Of a DNA stretch of 64,000 nucleotides, positions 54,204 through 63,224 are shown piece after piece (the first letter of the stretch is position 1; every line of letters begins with the position of its first letter). Below the pieces are notes generated by a model. The model made no database searches. It was given only the letters and a program-made list of their open reading frames with translations, and was not told the DNA's origin. The position numbers and the translations under genes are program-made. The stretch is from positions 1-64,000 of the forward strand of contig JBBARC010000007.1 in NCBI GenBank assembly GCA_040400005.1. The letters are read 5' to 3'. The stretch is from JBBARC01 sp040400005. Its GTDB lineage: Bacteria > Pseudomonadota > Alphaproteobacteria > Acetobacterales > Acetobacteraceae.

Positions 54204-54545
54204 TTATTTTACCGTAACACTCAGGTTAAAGCCGGCCACCGGTTCACGCAGATAATCCACCGTTTCGTTGTGGCTGGACCCCAACGCATAGCCATCGGTT
54301 TCGGCCAGCCGCTTTTCGTGGAAAAAATGCGGGTCAAGCCGCGCCGAGCGTTCCCCCGGTATAGGCGCCGCCGGCCCCAGCATATCGGGGTCGGGCACCG
54401 GTGCGGGTGCGAAAAGCGGGGCTTGGGATACGATTTGCGCCCCGGCATGCGGCGCAGCGGACGCCCCATTGCTAGGCCCCGCGGCACAGGCCGGCATCGT
54501 TGCCGCCGCCAAAACCGCCGCCAAAGCTAAATATCTAGCAACCAT
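54204..54545 (-). CDS. Hypothetical secreted protein
   Basis: From ATG 54545 the 113 residues start with a signal peptide (MVARYLALAAVLAAATMPAC). Cleavage is either at the cysteine (lipobox-like) or after ACAAG. A Pro/Ala-rich region and RLDPHFFHEKRLAETDGYAL follow. I know no family. It is the last leftward gene after pgk, with 115 bases in between. A longer 24-residue extension is less plausible. Confidence 0.55.
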   Translation of the reverse strand: MVARYLALAAVLAAATMPACAAGPSNGASAAPHAGAQIVSQAPLFAPAPVPDPDMLGPAAPIPGERSARLDPHFFHEKRLAETDGYALGSSHNETVDYLREPVAGFNLSVTVK

Positions 54546-54659
54546 GCCAGCATATTGGGCACTGCCGCCGGGCCGTAGCAAGCCAAATCGGCAAAACGCT
54601 GCCCAATTATGCAAAAATGTGTCACCAAATTTAACTGCGCGTCCTGTGGTGCCCCCCGA

Positions 54660-55877
54660 TTAGCCGGGAAAAATCGTGCCGCTCAGCGCGTCAAGCGCCT
54701 GAATCCCCGGCAGCACTTTGCCCTCCAGCCACTCCAAAAACGCACCGCCCGCGGTTGAAACGTAACTCATGTCGTCCATCACGCCGGCCGCCTTCAGGGC
54801 CGCCACCGTATCGCCGCCACCCGCCACACTGCGCAAATGCCCGGCCTTTGTCAGCCTGGCCACCGCATGGGCAAGCTGCACGGTCGCTGCATCAAACGGC
54901 TTGGTTTCAAACGCCCCCAGCGGTCCGTTCCACACCAGCGTGCGCAAGCCCGGCAACGCCGCAATCACCGCCGCCACACTGGCCGGCCCAACGTCCAAAA
55001 TCATTGCGTTATTAGGCACGGCATCAATATCCACCACGTGGGTTGCCGCATGTTCACGAAACTCAGTGGCGGTTACCGCATCAATCGGCAGCATAATCTG
55101 GCAGCCACAGGCTTTGGCGCGCGCCAAAATATCGCGCGCGATATCGTGCATGTCGGCTTCTTGTAACGATTTACCAACCGCCACACCCTGGGCCGCCAAA
55201 AACGTATTGGCCATCGCACCACCAATCACCAGCACATCCACGCGGCCGACCAAATTACCCAGCAATTCCAGCTTGGTGGACACTTTCGCACCGCCCACAA
55301 TGGCGCCCACTGGGCGATCCGGGTTATCCAACGCCGCCGTCAGGGCCTCCAACTCCGCCTGCATCAACCGCCCCGCCAGCGACGGCAGCAATCGGGCAAC
55401 CCCTTCGGTGCTGGCATGCGCCCGGTGCGCAGTGGAAAACGCATCATTAACATAAATATCAGCAAGCTTGGCCAAGGCCGCTGCCATCTCGGGGTCGTTC
55501 GCTTCTTCGCCCTGATGAAACCTGGTGTTTTCCAGCACCAGAATTTGGCCCGGCTCTAACGCCGCCACCGCCGCCTCGGCAATGGCACCCACGCAATCAT
55601 CGGCGAAAAACACGTCGCGCTGCAACACATCGCGCAGCGCCGCCGAAACCGGGCGCAGCGATAAAGCCGGCACCACCCGGCCACACGGCCGGTCGAAATG
55701 GCTTACCACAATCACCCGGGCGCCACGCTCGGCCAATTCCCGAATGGTCGGCGATAAGCGCTCCAACCGCGTCACATCGCTAATCGCCCCATCACGCACC
55801 GGCACGTTAAGATCTGCGCGCAACAGAACGCGCAAATTTTTAACGTCAACATCATCGAGCGTGCGAAAATTGGCCAT
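54660..55877 (-). CDS. pgk: Phosphoglycerate kinase
   Basis: The 405-residue glycolytic enzyme has [77 protein letters not shown] and the C-terminal [16 protein letters not shown] with [14 protein letters not shown]. Length is usual. It lies 92 bases downstream of gap in a leftward glycolytic cluster. Confidence 0.96.
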   Translation of the reverse strand: MANFRTLDDVDVKNLRVLLRADLNVPVRDGAISDVTRLERLSPTIRELAERGARVIVVSHFDRPCGRVVPALSLRPVSAALRDVLQRDVFFADDCVGAIAEAAVAALEPGQILVLENTRFHQGEEANDPEMAAALAKLADIYVNDAFSTAHRAHASTEGVARLLPSLAGRLMQAELEALTAALDNPDRPVGAIVGGAKVSTKLELLGNLVGRVDVLVIGGAMANTFLAAQGVAVGKSLQEADMHDIARDILARAKACGCQIMLPIDAVTATEFREHAATHVVDIDAVPNNAMILDVGPASVAAVIAALPGLRTLVWNGPLGAFETKPFDAATVQLAHAVARLTKAGHLRSVAGGGDTVAALKAAGVMDDMSYVSTAGGAFLEWLEGKVLPGIQALDALSGTIFPG

Positions 55878-55969
55878 GGTTAGGCTCCGGGTGGGGTCGG
55901 CAAAGGAAGGGAAGAAAAGGCTGGTGGAGCGAGCCGCTCCCCCAGACCCCCTACGCTATTTAAGAAAGG

Positions 55970-56986
55970 TTACAGGCTGCCGAACAGTGCGGCCGTATCA
56001 GACATACGGTTGGAAAAGCCCCATTCATTGTCGTACCAGCCAACCACCCGCACCATGGCGCCGCCATCAACGCTGGCAGTTTGGGTGGCGTCAAACGTGC
56101 AACTGGCCGGCACGCCGTTAAAATCGCTGCTCACCAGTTTCGCCGTGTTGTAATCCATAATGCCGGCCAGCGCGCCGGCACTGGCGGCGGCAAATACCGC
56201 GTTCACTTCGGCCACACTCGGGTGCTTGGCCAAGTTCACATCCAGCGACACCACCGATACGTTGGCGGTGGGCACGCGAATGGATGTGCCATCCAGCTTG
56301 CCTTTTAGCGTCGGCAACACCAGCCCCACGGCTTTGGCAGCCCCGGTGCTGGTGGGAATCATGGAAAGGGCAGCGGCGCGCGCGCGGTGCAAATCTTTAT
56401 GCAGCGTATCCACCGTGCGCTGATCGCCAGTGTAGCTGTGGATGGTCACCATATAGCCGCGTTCAATGCCAAACGCATCGTTCAGCACCTGCGCCATGGG
56501 GGCTAGGCAGTTGGTGGTGCACGATGCGTTGGAAATGACGGTCATATCGGCGGTCAGCACCTGGTGGTTGACGCCATACACGATGGTTGCATCCACCTCA
56601 TCGGCGGGGGCAGAAATAATCACCCGCTTGGCGCCCGCTTCTAACAGGCTAGAGGCGGAGGCTTTGGTGGTGAACAGCCCGGTGCATTCCATCGCCACAT
56701 CCACCCCGGCCCAGGGCAGTTTTTTGGGGTCGCGCTCGGCGGTCACTTTTATCGGGCCCCAGCTGCGGTCGCCAATTTTCAGCGTAATGCTGTCGCCATT
56801 TACCAGCACCTCGCCGGGGAAGCGGCCGTGCACGCTGTCGTAACGTAGCAAATGCGCGTTATCCTCAACGCTGCCCAAATCATTGATCGCCACCGGCACC
56901 ACGTCGCTACGCCCGCTTTGCACCAGCGCGCGCAGCACCAAACGGCCAATGCGGCCAAAACCATTTATAGCGATCGTCACGGCCAT
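55970..56986 (-). CDS. gap: Glyceraldehyde-3-phosphate dehydrogenase, type I
   Basis: ATG 56986 (MAVTIAINGFGRIGRLVLRA) gives 338 residues. The catalytic cysteine lies in VISNASCTTNCLAPMAQVL. Further landmarks are the His in VTIHSYTGDQRTVDTLHKDL and WYDNEWGFSNRM at the C-terminus. A six-residue upstream extension is not conserved. It lies between the transketolase-like gene and pgk. Confidence 0.96.
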   Translation of the reverse strand: MAVTIAINGFGRIGRLVLRALVQSGRSDVVPVAINDLGSVEDNAHLLRYDSVHGRFPGEVLVNGDSITLKIGDRSWGPIKVTAERDPKKLPWAGVDVAMECTGLFTTKASASSLLEAGAKRVIISAPADEVDATIVYGVNHQVLTADMTVISNASCTTNCLAPMAQVLNDAFGIERGYMVTIHSYTGDQRTVDTLHKDLHRARAAALSMIPTSTGAAKAVGLVLPTLKGKLDGTSIRVPTANVSVVSLDVNLAKHPSVAEVNAVFAAASAGALAGIMDYNTAKLVSSDFNGVPASCTFDATQTASVDGGAMVRVVGWYDNEWGFSNRMSDTAALFGSL

Positions 56987-57108
56987 GGGAAAGAAAATCC
57001 TCAATACAAGCAGGTCAAACGGCGGGCGCGGAGCCCCAATCGCGTCTCCCTACTGAAATATTGCCGCACTTGCCAGGGGGCCATGCTTGCGAAAAACCCG
57101 GTAACGAG

Positions 57109-58797
57109 TCAGGGCTGGGTTGCCTCGCCATCATCCTTGGGCGCCAAACCGCGCAAAACCGCCTCGCGCAAGGTTTGCGTATCGGCCAAATTCTGCCCTG
57201 CCGGCACCGCCAGAAAATGCCCAGCCGCACCCAGCCACCGCTCGGCGCCAAAACCGCTGCCGCGTTCAATGGCAAAACGCGGGGCATGGCCCAAAATAGC
57301 CGCCTGGGACGCCGCGTCACGCCCGGCAAACAGCTCCCAGCACGGCATGGATACCACGCACGTGGGCAAACCCAGCGCATCCAGCTCATCGCCCAAGGCC
57401 AGGGCCAGCGCCAATTCGGGGCCGCTGGCAATGAGCGTCAACGTCCGCTGGTTACCGCCGGCGGCAGGCTCGCGCCTCACGTAGGCCCCGCCGGCGCAGG
57501 CGCCGCGCCGGTCCATGGGTGGTAAAATCGCCGCCTCAGCGGATAGCAGCAGCACCGACGGCCCGGCCACGTGGCGCAGCGCCAGCGCCAGGCATTCCGC
57601 GGTTTCATGCGCATCGGCGGGGCGAAACACGGTTAGCCCCTGCAAACTGCGCCACGCCGTGCGCTGCCCGCCACTGGGGCAATCCATCCCCGGTTCAATT
57701 AATCCCAGCACCATCCGCCAGCCGTTGACCGCGGCCATGCGCATGGCCGGGCGCAACGCTTCTGCATCTTCCAGGCTCAGCACGCTTAAGGCCACCACCC
57801 CGCCATGCTGGGCCATGCCACCCAACCCCGCCCCCATCGCCTGAATTTGGCCCTGCCACGGTATCGCCCGGCCCGGGCTTTGCCCCGACATGACCGCTTG
57901 GCCCAGCGGTATATCGGCGGTCATGCCGGCAACGTCAGGCAAACCTGCTGCCAACGCGGTTAGCTGCAAAACCGCTTCGGTGCTGGGCGCACAGGGGCCA
58001 GCCGTGGCCCCGCCGGCCGCCGCCGGCACCGCGTAACGCCCGTCCATGCTCGCCAAAAACTCCGCCCGCTGCGCATGACGCGCCAGCCGTTTTAGCCACC
58101 CGCGCCGCACCGCAGCCCGGCTGCCAGCGCGGCCCCAAGCGGGCGGCTGATCGCCCAATGGCGCATCGGCCACCGATAAATCTGCGCATAAAATTAAACT
58201 CGGCCGCCGCCCGCGCTGGGCGGCCGACACCGCCGATGCCAGCGCCACCATGCCGGCATCGGGCCGTTTAACCAGCCAGCCGAGGGCTGCGAAAAGGGTC
58301 GCTGTTTCCTCGGCGCCGTCCGCTGCCACCAGAACGCACAAGCGATCCAGTTTTAAACTGCCGGCGAGCGATGCCGCTTCCCGCGCCGTCCCATGGGCAA
58401 GGCTTGCAGCATCCCCCACTAGCCAACACGCATGATCCACCAGCGACCGGCCAAACCGCGCCGCCAGCAGGCGTTCGGCCAAGGCCGCCCCCACGGCAAT
58501 GCCCAGCATGTGCGCAGGGTTTGCGGTGACCTGTTCGTGCAAGGGCTGTATGGCGCCGGCCAGGTGCGTAAGCGCGTCGCCCAATGCGGCCGTGCTGCCG
58601 GCCAAAAATAACCGGTCGCGGTCGAGCCAGTGCGGGTCGGCGGGGTCTAGCCGCCATTGCCGTGTAAGCAAATAGGCCAGCGCCGCCGCCGCCGGCCGTA
58701 AAATTTTATCGTCAGTGAGGGCTGCCGCCATGGCGGCAATTTCGTTATCTATCGATGCAGGTGGTGTGCCCAGTGGCGTGACAATGGGCTGGGTCAC
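57109..58797 (-). CDS. Degenerate transketolase-like protein (probable pseudoenzyme)
   Basis: The 562 residues align by eye to transketolase end to end: LDPADPHWLDRDRLFLAG, REAASLAGSLKLDRLCVL, DAPLGDQ, GGMAQHGGVVALSVL and SGPELALALALGDELDALGL. It is about 100 residues short. The SGHPG histidine is absent, the SxGHGS histidine is lost (LAGSTAALG), and GDG reads GDA (129-131) with the Asn ligand missing (VLVAAD). The TPP-activating Glu segment (VREHGM-like) reads GQIQAMG (316-322), and the GPTHQP histidine segment reads SGGQRTA. It overlaps the M20-like gene by 4 bases. A structural or regulatory role, or decay, is possible. Confidence 0.85.
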   Translation of the reverse strand: MTQPIVTPLGTPPASIDNEIAAMAAALTDDKILRPAAAALAYLLTRQWRLDPADPHWLDRDRLFLAGSTAALGDALTHLAGAIQPLHEQVTANPAHMLGIAVGAALAERLLAARFGRSLVDHACWLVGDAASLAHGTAREAASLAGSLKLDRLCVLVAADGAEETATLFAALGWLVKRPDAGMVALASAVSAAQRGRRPSLILCADLSVADAPLGDQPPAWGRAGSRAAVRRGWLKRLARHAQRAEFLASMDGRYAVPAAAGGATAGPCAPSTEAVLQLTALAAGLPDVAGMTADIPLGQAVMSGQSPGRAIPWQGQIQAMGAGLGGMAQHGGVVALSVLSLEDAEALRPAMRMAAVNGWRMVLGLIEPGMDCPSGGQRTAWRSLQGLTVFRPADAHETAECLALALRHVAGPSVLLLSAEAAILPPMDRRGACAGGAYVRREPAAGGNQRTLTLIASGPELALALALGDELDALGLPTCVVSMPCWELFAGRDAASQAAILGHAPRFAIERGSGFGAERWLGAAGHFLAVPAGQNLADTQTLREAVLRGLAPKDDGEATQP

Positions 58798-59501
58798 GCG
58801 ATGGTAATGCTTAAGGGTGCATCGCCCAAGCCGATAAACAGCCGGGGTATGGCATTATCCAAGCCGCTATCATCCAGCGCCCGCGGCAGCACGATATCGG
58901 CAATCGGCCCCCCGCCGGCAGCGCGTAGAGCGGCGATAATGCCGGGGTCGGCTGCCAGCGGTGCCAGCGTCCAGGTGCTGGCCACGGTTAACTGTGTGGC
59001 CGCGTCGCGCGCGACAAAACCTGCCTCGCGCGGAAATTGCGCCGCCAGCCGCGCCAATTCGGTGGCCGATAGGTGATCAAACCATAGGGTGACACTGGCT
59101 TCATCAGGAATCGTCCCGGCTTGGGCGGCGCCAAAATTCACCTCGGAAACGCCGCTCAGGCAACCCACGCCCCGTGCCCGCGCCATACGGTCGGCCGCGT
59201 CAATCAGCCGCGCAACCGTTAACACCGGGTCTTGCCGGGCTGCGTGCGGGGTGGTTGCGTGGGCGGCCGCGCGGCCTTTTACCAGTAGCCGAAATCCCAC
59301 CCGGCCGGCGGCAATGGGGGCCACCGCAAGCGCGCCTGGCGCCACCAGATCAGGCACCACGGCCGCCACAATAACTAACCCAGCCGGCGCCCCCATGGTG
59401 TGGTCACCACCCGGCAAATGGGCCGCCATGGCCGCCGCTGCTGGCCCGGCCAGGTGAATGCGCCCAGGCGGCGGCACAAAGCCGCCCAATATACCCGTCA
59501 T
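58794..59501 (-). CDS. M20-like dimerisation-domain protein without metal motifs
   Basis: From ATG 59501 the 235 residues contain VGFRLLVKGRAAAHATTPHA, VLTVARLIDAADRMARARGV and AQAGTIPDEASVTLWFDHLS. This is the M20/ArgE-type dimerisation domain. The N-terminal zinc motifs (HxDxV, GCGHD, PAEE types) are missing. The C-terminus (LDDSGLDNAIPRLFIGLG) weakly recalls the family end. It is the first gene of the leftward cluster ending in gap-pgk and overlaps the transketolase-like gene by 4 bases. It is unlikely to be a peptidase. Confidence 0.6.
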   Translation of the reverse strand: MTGILGGFVPPPGRIHLAGPAAAAMAAHLPGGDHTMGAPAGLVIVAAVVPDLVAPGALAVAPIAAGRVGFRLLVKGRAAAHATTPHAARQDPVLTVARLIDAADRMARARGVGCLSGVSEVNFGAAQAGTIPDEASVTLWFDHLSATELARLAAQFPREAGFVARDAATQLTVASTWTLAPLAADPGIIAALRAAGGGPIADIVLPRALDDSGLDNAIPRLFIGLGDAPLSITIA

Positions 59502-59582
59502 GGTATTCACAAAAACAGGGCAGGGCAGGGTTTCATTCCCCCATCTTGCCGCTGAACGCTGGCTCTGCAACCCTGTATCGTA

Positions 59583-60023
59583 ATGCAAACCCATGCCCGC
59601 CGTACCGCACGTTTATTAGCCCCAGCCGTTTTGGCGCTGCTGGCGGTAGTTTTGGGCGCCTGCCATCTGATCGATCAGCGCGATTTCACCCCTGGCGCCG
59701 GAAAAAAACCCCAGCCGCCAGCGGCGCCGTTACCGGCCCCGCCCGCCCCGGCCCTGGTGACTATCCGGTTTGACACGCCCACCCCGGCCTATGGCATCCC
59801 GCTGGCCCGCGCGGTGGCCCGTGCCCTGGCGGTGAAACCTAATGTCACTTTCTTAATTGAAGCCGCCACCGCCAACGCCGGCCAAACCCCGGCCGCCATC
59901 GCCGCCGGGCAGGATGTCGCCCGCGTGGTGCGCGCCAGTGGTGCGGCGCGCGGCCAAATCGAACAATCCGTGGCGATCGACCCGGCCCTTACCGCAACCG
60001 AAGTCCGCGTGCGCCTGCGCTAG
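59583..60023 (+). CDS. Hypothetical lipoprotein with Pro-rich linker
   Basis: The 146-residue protein has a lipoprotein signal (LLAPAVLALLAVVLGAC, lipobox LGAC). A linker rich in Pro and Ala (residues 41-57) follows, then a compact domain (VTIRFDTPTPAYGIPLARAV, NVTFLIEAATANAGQTPAAI, ATEVRVRLR) that may be OmpA/BON-like. I cannot name a family. It is divergent from the M20-like gene with 81 bases between starts. Confidence 0.65.
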   Translation: MQTHARRTARLLAPAVLALLAVVLGACHLIDQRDFTPGAGKKPQPPAAPLPAPPAPALVTIRFDTPTPAYGIPLARAVARALAVKPNVTFLIEAATANAGQTPAAIAAGQDVARVVRASGAARGQIEQSVAIDPALTATEVRVRLR

Positions 60024-60189
60024 GCCCCAAGCCCCCCCATTCGCTCTCACTGATCTGAGTCAACGCCAACCCCACTTAGGTATAGCGTAAAGTAAAATAC
60101 CGTAGCCTCACGCCGACCCGCACCTTGAGCGGTAAAATCTTCACACTACTTGCCTTTAGGGCCACCCGCATGCGATGGCCGAATGTCAT

Positions 60190-60194
60190 GAGGA
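60190..60194 (+). promoter_or_regulatory. Ribosome binding site deciding the hemA start
   Basis: GAGGA lies 8 bases before GTG 60203. The in-frame ATG at 60188 overlaps this site and has no RBS of its own, so translation most likely starts at the GTG. Confidence 0.7.
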
Positions 60195-60202
60195 CAGTAC
60201 CC

Positions 60203-61417
60203 GTGCATCCTTTCTACGATCACTGCCGCGCAACACTGGCTGACATCCACACCCAAGGGCGCTATCGGCGTTTCTCGCCGCTGGCCAAGCAGGCCGGCCG
60301 CTACCCGCGCTACCGCATGGACCAGGACGGTCTTTCGCGCGAAGTGATCGTCTGGTCATCTAACGACTACCTCGGAATGGGCACCGATCCCGTGCTGATT
60401 GAAGCAGCCGTAGAAGCCGCGCAAAAATACGGCACCGGCGCCGGCGGCACCCGCAACATAGCCGGATCATCCCCGCTGCACCGCGCGCTGGAAGCGGAAT
60501 TGGCCAGCCTGCACGGCAAGGAAGCGGCGCTGTTGTTCGTGTCCGGCTACGTTTCCAACCAGGCCAGCCTGCAAACCATCCTGCAAAGCTTCCCCAACTG
60601 GCAGGTGTTTTCGGATGCCAAAAACCACGCCAGTATGATCGCCGGCATTAAATCGGCCCGCCACGCCACCTGCCATGTATTCGCCCATAACGACATGGAC
60701 GATCTGCGCGCGCGCTTGGCCGCCGCCCCCAAAGACGCGCCCAAAATGATTGCCTTCGAAAGCGTCTATTCGATGGACGCCGATATCGCGCCGATCGAGG
60801 AGATTGTGGCACTGGCGGAAGAATTCGGGGCGCTGACCTATTTGGATGAAGTCCACGCCGTTGGCATGTACGGCCCATCGGGTGCCGGCGTCGCTGAACG
60901 CGAAGGCCTGGCCCACCGCATCGACATCATTGAAGGCACGCTGGCCAAAGCTTTCGGCTGCCTGGGTGGTTACATCACCGGATCGGCCGAGCTGGTTGAT
61001 TTTGTGCGCTCCACCGCATCAGGCTTTATCTTTACCACATCCTTGCCGCCAACCGTGGTGGCGCCGGCGCTGGCCAGTGTGCGCCACGTGCGCCGCGACC
61101 ACACCCGCCGCGCCGCCCTGTTTGCCCGCGCTGAAACCCTAAAGGCAAAACTCGATCGTGCCGGCCTGCCACGCCTGCCATCGGTTAGCCACATCGTGCC
61201 CGTGCACATTGGCGATGCAGCGCTGTGCAGCGATGTCAGCCGCCGCCTGCTGGACGATTTCGGCCATTACGCAACCCCGATTAATTACCCAACGGTTCCC
61301 CGCGGCACCGAACGCCTGCGCCTGACGCCGGGGCCGTTTCATACCGATTCCATGATGGATAATTTGGTTGAGAGCCTGACTAAGATTTTGCGGCCAGCTA
61401 AGGCTGTGGCGGCTTAA
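60203..61417 (+). CDS. hemA: 5-aminolevulinate synthase
   Basis: The product (404 residues from GTG 60203, [20 protein letters not shown]) condenses glycine and succinyl-CoA. This is the C4 route to heme used in Alphaproteobacteria. It has [60 protein letters not shown] and the PLP lysine in [13 protein letters not shown]. It is monocistronic, and a family A element starts 3 bases after its stop. Confidence 0.96.
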   Translation: MHPFYDHCRATLADIHTQGRYRRFSPLAKQAGRYPRYRMDQDGLSREVIVWSSNDYLGMGTDPVLIEAAVEAAQKYGTGAGGTRNIAGSSPLHRALEAELASLHGKEAALLFVSGYVSNQASLQTILQSFPNWQVFSDAKNHASMIAGIKSARHATCHVFAHNDMDDLRARLAAAPKDAPKMIAFESVYSMDADIAPIEEIVALAEEFGALTYLDEVHAVGMYGPSGAGVAEREGLAHRIDIIEGTLAKAFGCLGGYITGSAELVDFVRSTASGFIFTTSLPPTVVAPALASVRHVRRDHTRRAALFARAETLKAKLDRAGLPRLPSVSHIVPVHIGDAALCSDVSRRLLDDFGHYATPINYPTVPRGTERLRLTPGPFHTDSMMDNLVESLTKILRPAKAVAA

Positions 61418-61419
61418 TA

Positions 61420-61540
61420 AAAGGGTCTTCTTTTCTGAAGAAAAGAAGCAAAAGACTTTTATCATGTGGGGACGGGGGGACAGCTCGCCGGCGGGTGCTG
61501 GGATGCCTGCTTAAGAAAGTCTTTTTGCTTCGTTTTCTCC
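61420..61540. repeat. Family A composite element, forward half decayed
   Basis: A well-kept reverse half (61420-61462) directly follows the hemA stop. A forward half (61511-61540, AAGAAAGTCTTTTTGCTTCG) has lost its second hairpin arm (CTCCAGGACACG instead of CTTCAGAAAAG). It separates hemA from the HNH gene. Confidence 0.85.
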
Positions 61541-61612
61541 AGGACACGGATGGGCTTGCGGCGTCTCTTCGTTCTCACTTGTGCTGCTATCTATTTCGGT
61601 TGGTTTTGTATT

Positions 61613-62521
61613 ATGAAAGCGATTTTTGATACCCGGACCGGTTCTGGTTATGACGATGACGTGACCCGGCGCTACCATTTTCCCATTCGGTATCTACCTG
61701 AGGCGAAACGCGCGTTGGGGGATTGGATTGTGTATCGCGAACCGCGGCGCGGCGGCGGGCGAGAAGGCTATGTGGCTGTTGCGCGACTGGAAAGTATCAT
61801 ACCTGATCCGTCCGACCCAAAACTCGCTTACGGCATGGTGTCGGATTATCTCGCTTTTGATTGCGTCGTGCCGTTGCGGCACAGCGAGGGGTTTTCTGAA
61901 GATCGACTCGATTTGGTGGCCGACTCCTCACGGTTGGGGGCCGCTTTACAAGGTAAGTCGATACGGGCGATTTCGGATGTTGAGTTTGGTGCCATTGTGC
62001 GCGCTGGCCTAATTCAAACCTTGGCACCGGCGAACGCCATACGGTTGGGGTTGGACGCGGCTGAAAGCGGCGCGGATATCGGTGGTTTGGCACACGCCCC
62101 AATAGAGGATCAGGCGCGGCGTATTGAGGCGATGTTGGTTAATCGTAAGATACGGGATGCTGCGTTTCGGCGTGGGGTATTGGATGCATATGATAATCGC
62201 TGCGCGGTGACTGGTATTCGAATGGTGAATGGCGGTGGACGGGCGGAGGCGCAGGCGGCGCATATTTGGCCGGTGTCTGATGGTGGGCCCGATGTGGTGC
62301 AGAATGGATTGGCGTTATCTGGCACGATCCATTGGCTGTTTGATCGGCACCTTATTTCCTTGACCGATGATTGCGCGCTGCTGGTGGCGCATAACCGCGT
62401 GCCAGGTGAGTTGCGTGGATTGTTTGCGCAGCAATTGGATCGGATTTTCTTGCCGAAGGATCCAAGCTTTTGGCCGCATCCGGCCTATATCCGCCGGCAT
62501 AGAGAAGCGTTTGTCGGGTAA
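61613..62521 (+). CDS. HNH endonuclease domain protein
   Basis: ATG 61613 (MKAIFDTRTGSGYDDDVTRR) gives 302 residues. The N-terminal half has RYLPEAKRALGDWIVYREPR and GREGYVAVARLESIIPDPSD. The C-terminal HNH module reads DAYDNRCAVTGIRMVNG, EAQAAHIWPVSDGGPDVVQN and GLALSGTIHWLFDRHLISL, fitting HNH_2 (PF13391). Similar stand-alone proteins are putative restriction endonucleases. No methylase is adjacent. GC content is lower than in hemA, which suggests acquired DNA. Earlier in-frame starts lie inside the decayed repeat. Confidence 0.85.
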   Translation: MKAIFDTRTGSGYDDDVTRRYHFPIRYLPEAKRALGDWIVYREPRRGGGREGYVAVARLESIIPDPSDPKLAYGMVSDYLAFDCVVPLRHSEGFSEDRLDLVADSSRLGAALQGKSIRAISDVEFGAIVRAGLIQTLAPANAIRLGLDAAESGADIGGLAHAPIEDQARRIEAMLVNRKIRDAAFRRGVLDAYDNRCAVTGIRMVNGGGRAEAQAAHIWPVSDGGPDVVQNGLALSGTIHWLFDRHLISLTDDCALLVAHNRVPGELRGLFAQQLDRIFLPKDPSFWPHPAYIRRHREAFVG

Positions 62522-62582
62522 GCGTTGCGACGGGCCTGAGTTGGCGAGGGCGCCGGCGGTAGCGCATTTGGCCTTACAAAAT

Positions 62583-62604
62583 TGTACGTAATCGAGTACG
62601 TAAA
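62583..62604. promoter_or_regulatory. Probable Phd/YefM operator
   Basis: Two TACGTA palindromes at 62585-62590 and 62597-62602, 12 bases apart, lie directly before the antitoxin ATG. YefM-type repressors are known to bind paired short palindromes with a TGTACA-like core, so this is the likely autoregulatory site. Confidence 0.6.
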
Positions 62605-62607
62605 CTC

Positions 62608-62880
62608 ATGCGCATAACATCATACAGCGAGCTTCGGCGGCACTTGGCGGCGACATTGGATAGTGTGATTAATGATCACGCGCCGGTGGTGATTACGCGT
62701 GACCGAGGAAAGCCGGCCGCGGTATTGATATCGCTGGAAGATTTTGCTTCCTACGAGGAGACCAGGCATTTGCTGCGCAGCCCAAAAAATGCGGCGCGGT
62801 TGCTAGAGGCGGTGCGGGCTTTGGATGCGCCGCACGCGATTGATGAGCGTGGTGGGAGCGTTCGCGCGTTAGCGGATTGA
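62608..62880 (+). CDS. Phd/YefM family antitoxin
   Basis: The 90-residue antitoxin has MRITSYSELRRHLAATLDSV, HAPVVITRDRGKPAAVLISL followed by EDFASYEETRHLLRSP, the full Phd/YefM DNA-binding fold, and a toxin-binding tail (NAARLLEAVRALD). It neutralises the downstream YoeB and represses the operon with it. Its stop overlaps the toxin start. Confidence 0.93.
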   Translation: MRITSYSELRRHLAATLDSVINDHAPVVITRDRGKPAAVLISLEDFASYEETRHLLRSPKNAARLLEAVRALDAPHAIDERGGSVRALAD

Positions 62881-63131
62881 AACTGGTTTTCCATGCACAG
62901 GCCTGGGAGGATTACCTTTACTGGCAAGCGGCTGACCGCAACGTGCTGCTGCGGATCAATGGGTTGATTAGGGAGGCGTGCCGCACGCCGTTTGCCGGCA
63001 CAGGCAAGCCTGAGCCGTTGAGGAATGAGCTTTCCGGTTGGTGGTCACGGCGGATCACGCCGGAGCACCGCTTGGTGTATCGGCCGCAGAATGACAGCCT
63101 GTTGATCGCGCAATGCCGCCATCACTATTGA
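62877..63131 (+). CDS. YoeB/Txe family mRNA interferase toxin
   Basis: The 84-residue toxin starts at TTG 62877 in a TTGA overlap with the antitoxin stop. It has LVFHAQAWEDYLYWQAADRN, IREACRTPFAGTGKPEPLRN, ELSGWWSRRITPEHRLVYR and the terminal QCRHHY. These include the catalytic Glu/Arg/His and the C-terminal His-Tyr of YoeB, which cuts mRNA on the ribosome. It appears intact. Confidence 0.93.
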   Translation: MKLVFHAQAWEDYLYWQAADRNVLLRINGLIREACRTPFAGTGKPEPLRNELSGWWSRRITPEHRLVYRPQNDSLLIAQCRHHY

Positions 63132-63164
63132 CGTTAAAGCAGAAGTTTTAGAAACGTTCTTTAC

Positions 63165-63215
63165 CATAAAACCAAAAGTTCTTTTGTTTCTTTTTCTTCA
63201 GAAATAGAAAATTCT
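63165..63215 (+). repeat. Family A palindromic repeat, forward half-copy
   Basis: A variant copy (AAAAGTTCTTTTGTTTC plus CTTTTTCTTCAGAAATAG) lies between the convergent YoeB and Ig-like genes. A mismatch weakens the second hairpin arm. Confidence 0.8.
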
Positions 63216-63224
63216 GACCTTCCC

